25,325 bases of DNA. Origin: a virus. The translations under genes and the position numbers were made by a program. Under the pieces are notes generated by a model. It saw only the letters and a program-made list of their open reading frames with translations, made no database searches and was not told the DNA's origin. Location of the stretch: the IMG/VR virus record IMGVR_UViG_3300043466_000541, positions 1 to 25,325 of that record. One strand, 5' to 3'. Positions within the stretch are counted from its first letter, which is position 1. Each line of letters starts with the position of its first letter. This document shows, piece after piece, positions 8,411 through 15,537 of the stretch.

Positions 8411-8802
8411 TATTTAGTATTTTTTAAAAAATTAACAATTTGCATTATAAAGTATAATGCACCTATTACAATACCTACAATTGTAGTAATGCCAGCCCAA
8501 GAACCTATAATAAAAGCTTTTTTTTCTTTAATAATATTTAAAAATGATTCAACTCGTTTAAATCTTGCAAAAAGAGAATTTTCGTTGTCTAAATCATTAC
8601 CTACTAAAGTAAATAATAAATTATCTAGTTTTTTATCTAATTTACTATAATTTGTTTTAGCATCTACAGAATTATTTATTAATTCTGAATAAATACTTTT
8701 AATTTGTGTTGAAACATTGTTTTTAAAATTTTCTAGTTCAGGCTGAAGTTTTTTATAAACTTCATCAACTATTTCTTGTTTTTCATGTTTAGTTAATGGC
8801 AT
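8410..8802 (-). CDS. Coiled-coil protein with C-terminal membrane anchor, lysis-associated (130 aa)
   Basis: Residues 1-95 are charged and helical with coiled-coil character (KHEKQEIVDEVYKKLQPELE near the start). A single strong membrane segment follows (about 96-121, Ile/Gly/Ala-rich), then a short basic end. This resembles the layout of XhlA-type haemolysin/holin-accessory proteins, though it is longer and I see no convincing sequence match. It is translationally coupled to the downstream holin-like gene by a TAATG overlap, which suggests that the two products act together at the inner membrane. A holin partner or antiholin is the best guess. Confidence 0.5.
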   Translation of the reverse strand: MPLTKHEKQEIVDEVYKKLQPELENFKNNVSTQIKSIYSELINNSVDAKTNYSKLDKKLDNLLFTLVGNDLDNENSLFARFKRVESFLNIIKEKKAFIIGSWAGITTIVGIVIGALYFIMQIVNFLKNTK

Positions 8803-8822
8803 TATAACAATTGTTTTAATGA

Positions 8823-9305
8823 TTAAAATAAATACCCTTTTAATTCTTCTTTTGTAAATTCGTCAATAGTATTAAGTATTTTTTCTTCTTTACAAATAAC
8901 AGGTTCAAACCATACTTTTTTACTTTCTAGTGAAGTGTTAGATTTTTCAACAAGTTCATGAAGTTTACGTGAACGTATTTTACCTTGTTCTTTATTTGTA
9001 TTTGGAATATTATCTGTGTAAGTTAATAATCCATCTTTATTTTCAACAGCAGTTTCAAAAAAAAGTTCTTCTTTTTCTTTTTCAAAATTACTTGAATTGT
9101 CTTTAATTTCTTTTTCTGTAGCTAAATTATATTGTTGTAAAAACTTTTTAACAAAATAAGTTTTTTTATCTTTTATTTCGTTTTCAATTTTATCTGTACC
9201 TATAATAGAGATAACTAATTGTTTTTTACTAGCTAAGGTTTTAATATCTATTTCAAAACCATTTTTACTTTTTGTGTTTTCTTGTTTTTGTGAGTTACTT
9301 GACAT
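8823..9305 (-). CDS. Hypothetical charged protein (160 aa)
   Basis: Lys/Glu/Asn-rich soluble protein with no membrane segment, signal peptide or recognised motif. The N-terminal 20 residues are polar and probably disordered (many Ser/Gln/Asn/Lys). The middle contains a helix with KKTYFVKKFLQQYNLATEKE (about residues 47-66), and the C-terminus ends DEFTKEELKGYLF, which could be a short capping helix. It is the first gene of the lysis block, 20 bases before the coiled-coil membrane gene and downstream of the only AT-rich spacer in this part of the window (9306-9375). It may be a lysis-timing or virion accessory protein, but no function can be assigned. Confidence 0.45.
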   Translation of the reverse strand: MSSNSQKQENTKSKNGFEIDIKTLASKKQLVISIIGTDKIENEIKDKKTYFVKKFLQQYNLATEKEIKDNSSNFEKEKEELFFETAVENKDGLLTYTDNIPNTNKEQGKIRSRKLHELVEKSNTSLESKKVWFEPVICKEEKILNTIDEFTKEELKGYLF

Positions 9306-9329
9306 AAAATTTTAATTAAGGTTAAATTT

Positions 9330-9360
9330 AAAAAAATGCTAATTTACAAAAAAAAATTAG
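9330..9360 (-). terminator. Possible weak intrinsic terminator between adhesin and lysis genes
   Basis: In the 70-base spacer 9306-9375, CTAATTT (9354-9360, minus strand) can pair with AAATTAG (9339-9345) around an 8-base loop. Two bases later comes a run of seven T (9330-9336) on the transcribed strand. The stem is only 7 base pairs with a single G-C pair, so it would be weak, and the same pairing may arise by chance in such AT-rich DNA. Confidence 0.3.
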
Positions 9361-9375
9361 TAAAAACCAAATTTT

Positions 9376-9636
9376 TTATGAATTTTCAATTAATTTTCTT
9401 TCTAAGTTTAAAAAATTTAATACTAAATTTTCTACATACACATTATTAGCACCCCATGCTTCAAATTCATCTTTTGTTAGGTAATAAGTACCTTCTGCTA
9501 TTTGTTTACCTTCGGCTGTTTTTAACACCCAATAAGTACCAGTAGTTGTTGCATCTGTTGTAAATCCATGGACTGTTACTTGTAACTGTTCGGCTGTACC
9601 TAGTACACCTAAACTTGTTGGTTTGATTGTTATCAT
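9376..9636 (-). CDS. Small tail-associated protein of unknown function (86 aa)
   Basis: Compact protein beginning MITIKPTSLGVLGTAEQLQV, with a Thr-rich hydrophobic core (VHGFTTDATTTGTYWVL, about residues 22-38) and a C-terminal helix (VYVENLVLNFLNLERK, about 67-82). The 'TTTGTYWVLKTxEGKQIAEGxYYLT' pattern is one I have seen in small proteins encoded next to fibre and adhesin genes of Bacteroidota phages, without a known role. It follows the concanavalin-fold adhesin gene by 11 bases. It is possibly a small structural or chaperone partner of the fibre; the function is unproven. Confidence 0.55.
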   Translation of the reverse strand: MITIKPTSLGVLGTAEQLQVTVHGFTTDATTTGTYWVLKTAEGKQIAEGTYYLTKDEFEAWGANNVYVENLVLNFLNLERKLIENS

Positions 9637-9647
9637 GTTTTATTGTT

Positions 9648-10526
9648 TTAAATTATTGTGATTCCATAAAATTGCCCTTGGTTACGTTCAATTGTTTGTC
9701 GGTTGGTGGTGGAGAGGACGGAGGGGAACGAAATCAATTCTGATACAGTGCCTTCAAATGTGAGCAATGATGCAGTTCCATTCAACGAACCTATAGCACT
9801 ATTAACCCCCGTATAGAGGCTCGTAATTGTTGCGCTTTCCCATTGTGTGCCGTTCTTAAACAGTTTCCACTGCTCGCTTCCGGTGGTTGATATAGATGTG
9901 ATTAAAGTGGGTGTATTTGAAATAGCAACATCTGCGGCTAAACCGTTGGTTCCGTTGCCTCCTGTCGCTGCAATGTTGGCTACGTTTAAGAACCCAGCCG
10001 AAATAGGTCCAGCCGAATTTTGGTTTGCAATAATGTAAAAACGGTCAGTTTGCCCAGAAGACCACTGCCCAAAAACAGTCCCGAATTCATTTTCAATCTT
10101 CGGTGTGAACAGAATAAACAAACTGTGCGTTGTGTTAATAAGCGGAGAAGGGGCAGCTAAATAATCATCTATGCCGTCAAAGCGCAGCGTGGGCCGTCCG
10201 TTTTCCGTCTGTATCGCACCATTGCTAACAATTTGCGGCTGCGATCCTGCCGTGGCTTGAGTTGCATTGCGACCATTGCCCGATTGGTCGTACCACGTTG
10301 TTACAAAGCCATTATTACCAACACCTACAAATGCTAGCAAAGTTACAGTATCTAAATCACCACTTGCTGTAAAGCCAATATCCTGAGTGGCACTGTCGCT
10401 ACTTCTTCTTACATTAATAGCTGCACCTAAGTATTCAGTACGAAGTTTTCGTAAACTATACGCAGCAGCACTATTTAAGCCGTCAAGTATTAATCTCGAT
10501 GAAAAAAAGAAAGCGTTACCAAACAT
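9648..10526 (-). CDS. Concanavalin/LamG-fold, arabinofuranosidase-like tail adhesin (292 aa)
   Basis: The N-terminal half carries AAYSLRKLRTEYLGAAINVR (about residues 21-40), then GFTASGDLDTVTLLAFVG and TWYDQSGNGRNATQATAGSQ (about 77-96). These resemble the start of the catalytic-domain fold of alpha-L-arabinofuranosidase B (a concanavalin-type beta sandwich). RPTLRFDGIDDYL (110-122) then begins a LamG-like sugar-binding sandwich. At 292 residues it is far shorter than the enzymes, and I could not place catalytic residues, so binding of surface glycans is more likely than hydrolysis. It lies 3 bases downstream of the large fibre gene. Its G+C is much higher than that of the genes around it (31 of 60 bases in 10201-10260), pointing to acquisition or exchange. 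Host-receptor binding is inferred. Confidence 0.65.
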   Translation of the reverse strand: MFGNAFFFSSRLILDGLNSAAAYSLRKLRTEYLGAAINVRRSSDSATQDIGFTASGDLDTVTLLAFVGVGNNGFVTTWYDQSGNGRNATQATAGSQPQIVSNGAIQTENGRPTLRFDGIDDYLAAPSPLINTTHSLFILFTPKIENEFGTVFGQWSSGQTDRFYIIANQNSAGPISAGFLNVANIAATGGNGTNGLAADVAISNTPTLITSISTTGSEQWKLFKNGTQWESATITSLYTGVNSAIGSLNGTASLLTFEGTVSELISFPSVLSTTNRQTIERNQGQFYGITII

Positions 10527-10529
10527 ATG

Positions 10530-13500
10530 TTATGCAAAATTTCGTGAAACAGATATTAGAAATTGAGTCCCATCCCATAGTACCGCAATAACGTCTTTTC
10601 TATTTGCAGTTCCAACGTAAACATTTCCACCTCCATTAGCTTGAATTGTTCCTGTTGGGAAGATTAAATTTCTAGGAGTTGCACCATTAGTTACTTCTAT
10701 TAAAGGGCAAATAGCGTTTTGCGCATTCAATAATGTGAGAGTAACGTTTCCAGTTGCCGAACTTAATACAAGGTCAACTATGCTTCCGTTATTCCAATCT
10801 ATTGTTTGCGTTGTTCCAGTAGGTGTTAGTGTTTGTTTTGTTGTGCTTATTTGTGCAGCTCTAAGAGTTCCACTAATTCTAGCACTACCACCAATAATAA
10901 AATGTTCTCCACTATTAACCGCCCCATTAGTTATAATTTGACCATTTGTTTGTAGCACCATACCACCACCACCACTTGCTTCTATTGTTAAATTATGTGA
11001 AGAATTAATCAGCGCACCACCACCCTGATTTAAAGCAGTCATTCCTATTGTAACACCTGATTGAGATTTAGCTATATAACTAGCACTTGCAATTGAATTA
11101 GAACTAGTATTTTCTAAGTAAGAATACAACCCCAATGCTTTAGAATCTTGAATATGTAAATTATAAAGTGGACTTACTCCAATACCTACGTTATTACCAT
11201 TTTGAAACAACACACTATTTGCCACCGTACCTGCTCCAGTTGCTACGGGTAAATAACCAGTAGTTAGTGAGCCACCTATTTTAGCGTTCCAAATAGCTGC
11301 ACTTGAAATATAAGCATCTCCTATTGCTGTACCTTGCCATACACCAGTTCCAATAGTTCCTAAAGTAGTTATTGATAATTGCCCTACATAGGTAGAAGCA
11401 ATATCTATTATTGGTGTAGCACCTCCACTTGATGTTATTCTGTTAGTTGTTCCTGTAACACCTGTTACTGTTCCTACATTCCAGCTTCTATTTGCACTTA
11501 AATCAAATGCCGTTCCATTTATTGTTAATGTTCTTCCAGTTGGAACACCATCTAACCCTGCTAAAGTATAATTGGGTACATTTAATGTATCTCCTAAAAA
11601 AGTAGCTGCACCCGAAGTTCCTGTAGTTGTTAGTGTTATTGCATTTTGTTTATTAGTAAATGTAGTAAATGCACTAGATGACAAAACTCCATTTTGGCTT
11701 GCTGTTGCAACTCGTATATCAAGAAATTTATTACCAAAAAGGTCTGTATATACATACAAAGGTTCAGATAATTTACTAAAAGTAATTATGTTGGACAAAG
11801 ATATTGTTGTCCAATCTCCTGTTGAAATGTCTTTTCCTAACAATAAAGTGTCACCACTAATTCCCCCAAAAAATGGTAAAGGAGAACCTAACAACCCACT
11901 GACATTTGGACTTTGATATGTACCACTTAAATCACCACCAGCAGCTATTCCATTTATTGATGTTAGATAACTATTTGAATCAATACTTCCATCTGCTTTT
12001 AAGAATTGACTTGAAGTACCTCCTGACTTAACTAAAGTAGTTGCGTTTAACGTACCTATGATTGTTGCAGCGTTACCCGAACCACTTGTTTTGTTTATGT
12101 ATAAACCTTCTCCATTACCACTTTTAGTAATATTCAAAGCAATACCGCTACCACTTGAATGGGTAACGCTTAAAGTATTACCATTACCAGAACTTGTATA
12201 AGAACCTATTGTACCTGTAATAACATCTGCGGTCAAATCAAAAGTTCCTAAATCTACATTTGCAGTTGCCCCTGTATATGGAACTAATCCCGTTATACTT
12301 GGGAATGTTGCCAAGCTACCATCACCACGCACATATTGACTTGATGTACCTAATATTTTTTCCAACACTCCATTAGTATCGGCTGTTACTATTCGTGTAC
12401 CTGTTCCTGCTAAACTACCAACAGTAAGAGTACTATTAATTCTTGCACTACCATTAACCTGTAATCTATCTACTCCGTTATCGACTGTTGTTCCTATTAG
12501 TAGGTTACCAGTAGCTGCTAACGTCATTAAGTCGGGAAAGGTTGTTAAAACGTTACCTGCCGTTCCTGAAGGGGCGGTTCTCCAAGAATGGCGTCCACTT
12601 GCTTGATAATAGTTAGAAGCAGCATCAGATTTAATATATATCCAATTACTACCATTATAATATGCATTATATGTTAATTGCAAACTTATTAGAGAATCAA
12701 GAAAACTTGAATTACCAATTTGTAATGTTTTAACTCCACTCCACGCACTCGGTGTAACTCCTAATCCTAAATTGCCTGATACTTCTCGCAACACACTATT
12801 TGCCACCGTACCTGCTCCTGTTGCAACAGGTAAATATCCAGTAGTTAGTGAACCGCTTATGTAACCGCTTAACGCTGCACTTGTTATGAATCCGCTTGGG
12901 TTGCTGTTAGGGTAGTATGATGTTGAATCAATACTTCCATCTGCTTTTAAGAATTGACTTGAAGTACCTCCATTTTTAATAATCGAATTAGCAATCAAAT
13001 CATAACCACCTAAGTTTACATTTTGAGTTGCTCCTGTATATGGAACAAATCCACTACCAGTATTAGCAATTGTTGAAGATAATACACTCCAATTACTGTT
13101 ATTAAATGATATTATTTCTACTGATTGATTAGGTAATAAAACTAAAGAATTTATTGCAGAAATACCACCATCAAATTTATCTGCTCCACTTAATTGTATT
13201 GTTAAATTACCTGTGGACAGATTTAAATTACGAATAATAAATCTTTTACCTGCCCCAAAATTAGCTGTTGAGTGTACAGGTATTGTACATGTTCTATTTA
13301 TAGCAGCTAAATGAAAAGTAACAATATAATCATCTGCTGTTATAGTATAATTATCTATTTTACCTGTAAAACCTGATGTTGAATAACTACCTTTTAAATG
13401 TAATGTACTATTAATATCTGTTGAGTTTGTATTAAAATTACCAATACCTACTTTGTTATTATAAAAAGAAAGCATTTTATAATAAACTAAAGTAGTAGGA

Positions 13501-14318
13501 TTTCCATACCAAAAATCTAAACCTACATTTTGAGTATGTAATATATTACCCTTTTTCCAAAATTTAAGTTCTGCTGTATTAGCTACATCATCATAAGTAT
13601 TTTGTGCATATAACGATGAGTAATAAGAAAAAGATAAGCCATAAGCTGCTGTATCATTTATAAACCCATAATTTATAGAAGCGTTTTCACCTGCATTAGC
13701 GTTAGCTATACTAAAACTTAATTCATTATTTTTATCATGCGCTAAAAATAAATTACCAGCATTAAATTGATTATATCTTAAACTAGCAAAATTATCACCT
13801 AAATAAAAAGAATAACCATCTGTTGCAATAGTAGTATTTTCTGTTAAACTACCTCCTAGTTTAACATTAATAGTATCTAGTATTGTACCATTAGTAAAAT
13901 TGTATGAACTAAGTCCTGTTTGACCTCTTAAAACTTTTACAGTACTAGCATCTGAAAATAATATATCTGTATTACCAAATAAATCATAACTATATGAAAC
14001 TATTTCTATAGATTCTCCTGACTCTCCAATATCACCTTTATTCCCTTTATCTCCTTTTAAATTTGTGTAACTACCCCATGTATTATTAGGATTTTTAAAA
14101 CGTAAAAAAGTTCCAGACCATTCATGTTCTGGGGCTAATCCATTTTCACCACCATCTCCTTTATTTCCTTTATCTCCTTTTTTTACAATAACTGTATTAC
14201 CATCAGAAAATAATATTTCTGTATCTCCTAGTAATGTGTAAGAATAGCTTATAATATATATAGATTTTCCATCTAATCTATCTTCACCATTGTTAGAAGG
14301 TTTAGGTAAATCAAACAA
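10530..14318 (-). CDS. Large collagen-containing tail fibre (1262 aa from a TTG codon; 5' end interrupted by TAA)
   Basis: The N-terminal region has two similar modules (about residues 20-47 and 104-132: SYSYxLxGxTxILFSD plus TVxV) and two collagen-like Gly-X-Y stretches (47-60, GDKGNKGDGGENG; 88-103, KGDKGNKGDIGESGES). The middle is a Ser/Thr/Gly/Asn-rich beta-repeat fibre with recurring VPYTGATxNVxLG, SSQFLKADGSIDS and TTGYLPVATGAGTVANSVL motifs, common in long fibres of Bacteroidota phages. The last about 110 residues form a distinct Thr/Asn/Gly-rich tip. Host attachment is the expected role. The frame extends upstream to an ATG at 14390, but a TAA at 14343-14345 cuts that off. Between TAA and the TTG at 14318 there is no ATG, so TTG is only a possible restart; every other complete gene here starts with ATG. 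Confidence 0.75.
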   Translation of the reverse strand: MFDLPKPSNNGEDRLDGKSIYIISYSYTLLGDTEILFSDGNTVIVKKGDKGNKGDGGENGLAPEHEWSGTFLRFKNPNNTWGSYTNLKGDKGNKGDIGESGESIEIVSYSYDLFGNTDILFSDASTVKVLRGQTGLSSYNFTNGTILDTINVKLGGSLTENTTIATDGYSFYLGDNFASLRYNQFNAGNLFLAHDKNNELSFSIANANAGENASINYGFINDTAAYGLSFSYYSSLYAQNTYDDVANTAELKFWKKGNILHTQNVGLDFWYGNPTTLVYYKMLSFYNNKVGIGNFNTNSTDINSTLHLKGSYSTSGFTGKIDNYTITADDYIVTFHLAAINRTCTIPVHSTANFGAGKRFIIRNLNLSTGNLTIQLSGADKFDGGISAINSLVLLPNQSVEIISFNNSNWSVLSSTIANTGSGFVPYTGATQNVNLGGYDLIANSIIKNGGTSSQFLKADGSIDSTSYYPNSNPSGFITSAALSGYISGSLTTGYLPVATGAGTVANSVLREVSGNLGLGVTPSAWSGVKTLQIGNSSFLDSLISLQLTYNAYYNGSNWIYIKSDAASNYYQASGRHSWRTAPSGTAGNVLTTFPDLMTLAATGNLLIGTTVDNGVDRLQVNGSARINSTLTVGSLAGTGTRIVTADTNGVLEKILGTSSQYVRGDGSLATFPSITGLVPYTGATANVDLGTFDLTADVITGTIGSYTSSGNGNTLSVTHSSGSGIALNITKSGNGEGLYINKTSGSGNAATIIGTLNATTLVKSGGTSSQFLKADGSIDSNSYLTSINGIAAGGDLSGTYQSPNVSGLLGSPLPFFGGISGDTLLLGKDISTGDWTTISLSNIITFSKLSEPLYVYTDLFGNKFLDIRVATASQNGVLSSSAFTTFTNKQNAITLTTTGTSGAATFLGDTLNVPNYTLAGLDGVPTGRTLTINGTAFDLSANRSWNVGTVTGVTGTTNRITSSGGATPIIDIASTYVGQLSITTLGTIGTGVWQGTAIGDAYISSAAIWNAKIGGSLTTGYLPVATGAGTVANSVLFQNGNNVGIGVSPLYNLHIQDSKALGLYSYLENTSSNSIASASYIAKSQSGVTIGMTALNQGGGALINSSHNLTIEASGGGGMVLQTNGQIITNGAVNSGEHFIIGGSARISGTLRAAQISTTKQTLTPTGTTQTIDWNNGSIVDLVLSSATGNVTLTLLNAQNAICPLIEVTNGATPRNLIFPTGTIQANGGGNVYVGTANRKDVIAVLWDGTQFLISVSRNFA
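11208..11270 (-). repeat. Internal in-frame repeat A of the tail fibre, copy 1
   Basis: These 63 bases match 12789-12851 with four mismatches. The copies are 1581 bases (527 codons) apart, in frame, and encode TTGYLPVATGAGTVANSVL. It is near residues 1017-1037 of the fibre. Confidence 0.9.
11975..12023 (-). repeat. Internal in-frame repeat B of the tail fibre, copy 1
   Basis: 49 bases identical to 12923-12971, 948 bases (316 codons) apart and in frame, encoding GGTSSQFLKADGSIDS. A diverged third version (SSQYVRGDGSL) lies near 12325-12345. Confidence 0.9.
12789..12851 (-). repeat. Internal in-frame repeat A of the tail fibre, copy 2
   Basis: Partner of 11208-11270 (59 of 63 bases identical), near residues 490-510 of the fibre. 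Confidence 0.9.
12923..12971 (-). repeat. Internal in-frame repeat B of the tail fibre, copy 2
   Basis: Partner of 11975-12023, identical over 49 bases, near residues 450-465 of the fibre. Confidence 0.9.
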
Positions 14319-14342
14319 ATTATCGTAAGAAATTAAACCTAT

Positions 14343-14390
14343 TTAAGGTTTAGAATTTTTTGAATATTTACCAAATATATTAGTATTCAT
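14343..14390 (-). other. Interrupted 5' end of the tail fibre gene: 15 codons then in-frame TAA
   Basis: An ATG at 14390 overlaps the TAA of the upstream 90-residue gene (TAATG), the same coupling seen at 8410. It reads MNTNIFGKYSKNSKP, then TAA (14343-14345). The same frame continues without another stop as IGLISYDN and then directly into the 1262-residue fibre frame at 14318. The joined sequence looks like a continuous phage fibre N-terminus, and TAA is one base from AAA (Lys). The stretch is therefore best read as the true start of the fibre gene broken by a nonsense codon, unless this is a sequencing error or readthrough occurs. A free-standing 15-residue peptide is the alternative. Confidence 0.7.
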
Positions 14391-14662
14391 TATCTATTAT
14401 AAATTATAAATTTTATTCTATTAATCATTATATTAAATTCTTCTTGAGTAATATAATTGTTTTCTTTAGGCGTACCATCAAAATATTGTTCCCAATAATT
14501 TAATACCCATTGGTATAATGTTAATTCTTTTAGTACAGATTGTTTATCAAGACAAAATTCTGTAGCAAATCTTAAATTATTAAATTTATGTTCTCCTATA
14601 TTAGCATAATAATATACAAGGTCAGAATTAATTTGAATTAGTTCATCAACAGTTACAACCAT
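14390..14662 (-). CDS. Small protein of unknown function next to the tail fibre (90 aa)
   Basis: Predominantly helical, Tyr/Asn/Leu-rich protein without membrane segment. Visible features are an N-terminal helix (TVDELIQINSDLVYYYANIG, residues 4-23), a central aromatic helix (LTLYQWVLNYWEQYF) and an acidic/amphipathic end (QEEFNIMINRIKFIIYNR). Its start overlaps the end of the preceding gene by 17 bases, and its stop overlaps the fibre ATG as TAATG, so it is tightly coupled to fibre expression. A small structural adaptor or fibre-assembly protein is plausible; no family was recognised. Confidence 0.55.
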   Translation of the reverse strand: MVVTVDELIQINSDLVYYYANIGEHKFNNLRFATEFCLDKQSVLKELTLYQWVLNYWEQYFDGTPKENNYITQEEFNIMINRIKFIIYNR

Positions 14663-15536
14663 CAGATTTGCATATTTTTAAAAGTGTTTTTAAATTACTA
14701 TCAGCTTGAACATATAATTCAGCCTCTAGTTGAGCATCTACAATAAAAAGACCGTCTAAAACGTCTTTTAAAGCATCAATATCAGAACCTTTACATGTAC
14801 TACAACAAGATTTTTTTTGTATAGATGTTTTAGCTATTTTTGGTTGAAAACATTCTAATAATTCTACATCAGATTTTATGTAAACAGTAGTTTTATAACC
14901 AGCCATTATAATTACAGAAGAATTTTCAGGTATTAGCTCATTTAATATAGGTTTATTTAAATTAATTACTTTTGTATTTAAATAAGTATCTATATTAGTT
15001 ACAACATTAGTAACTACTTTAGCTTGAGATATTGGTACTGTAGTACTTGAATAAATTACTTTAATTAAATCAGTATCATATAAAAAACTATTTAAATTTA
15101 AATTTGTTGTACCAGCTACACTAATAGTAGTAGTAGTAAGTTTTTTACCTTGACCACTAGTTAAACCACTTAAAATATACCAAACATAATATTCTACTTT
15201 TATAATACCAACTGGTAAAACAGTATTAATACCTAATTCAAGGTTACTAATATCTACGGATACTACTGTTTTAGGCATTAAATTATTTTCATCTGTTGCT
15301 GAAATATTAATATCAACAGAATTAAAAGAAGCATTTTTATAAAAAGTATGCACAGTACCATTAGCCATTGTTATAACAATTTCTGTTACTGTATTATTTT
15401 TACTTCTATTAAGATTAGTTATTCCAGTAGAATATTTTTTACTACCTGCTAAATTATCTCCGCCAGTAACATCATTTATTGTAATAATTTTACCTGTTTT
15501 ATCTAATGTTCCTGTAGCAATTAATTCTAAAGCCAT
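14646..15536 (-). CDS. Structural/tail protein with Cys-rich C-terminus (296 aa)
   Basis: The first about 225 residues are beta-rich and Thr/Asn/Val-rich, with no charged clusters, typical of virion proteins (KIITINDVTGGDNLAGSKKY at about residues 16-35, VVSVDISNLELGINTVLPVG around 91-110). A Cys-rich tail follows: KKSCCSTCKGSD (about 241-252), a helix, and CKSDGCNC at the very end, seven cysteines that could bind metal or cross-link. It ends with the only TGA stop in the window, immediately followed by a second in-frame TGA, so readthrough is unlikely. It follows the 227-residue ring-type gene by one base and overlaps the next gene by 17. A tail or fibre-connecting protein is inferred from position. 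Confidence 0.55.
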   Translation of the reverse strand: MALELIATGTLDKTGKIITINDVTGGDNLAGSKKYSTGITNLNRSKNNTVTEIVITMANGTVHTFYKNASFNSVDINISATDENNLMPKTVVSVDISNLELGINTVLPVGIIKVEYYVWYILSGLTSGQGKKLTTTTISVAGTTNLNLNSFLYDTDLIKVIYSSTTVPISQAKVVTNVVTNIDTYLNTKVINLNKPILNELIPENSSVIIMAGYKTTVYIKSDVELLECFQPKIAKTSIQKKSCCSTCKGSDIDALKDVLDGLFIVDAQLEAELYVQADSNLKTLLKICKSDGCNC

Positions 15537-15537
15537 A

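Noticed and set aside
9847-11916. Plus-strand frames within 9847-10038, 10735-10941 and 11572-11916
   Set aside because: All are antisense to the adhesin and tail fibre genes, have no supporting leader or partner genes, and follow from codon composition of those genes.
9376-14318. Diversity-generating retroelement acting on the fibre or adhesin
   Set aside because: No reverse transcriptase gene and no template/variable repeat pair with adenine-specific differences. The fibre repeats differ at only a few positions in repeat A and not at all in repeat B.
14343-14345. TAA reassigned to an amino acid
   Set aside because: TAA ends 22 of 23 complete genes here, so general reassignment is excluded; only site-specific readthrough or mutation remains possible.
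14640-14650. TGA readthrough at the end of the Cys-rich protein (Trp recoding)
   Set aside because: A second in-frame TGA follows immediately, and no long gene here needs in-frame TGA to stay open.
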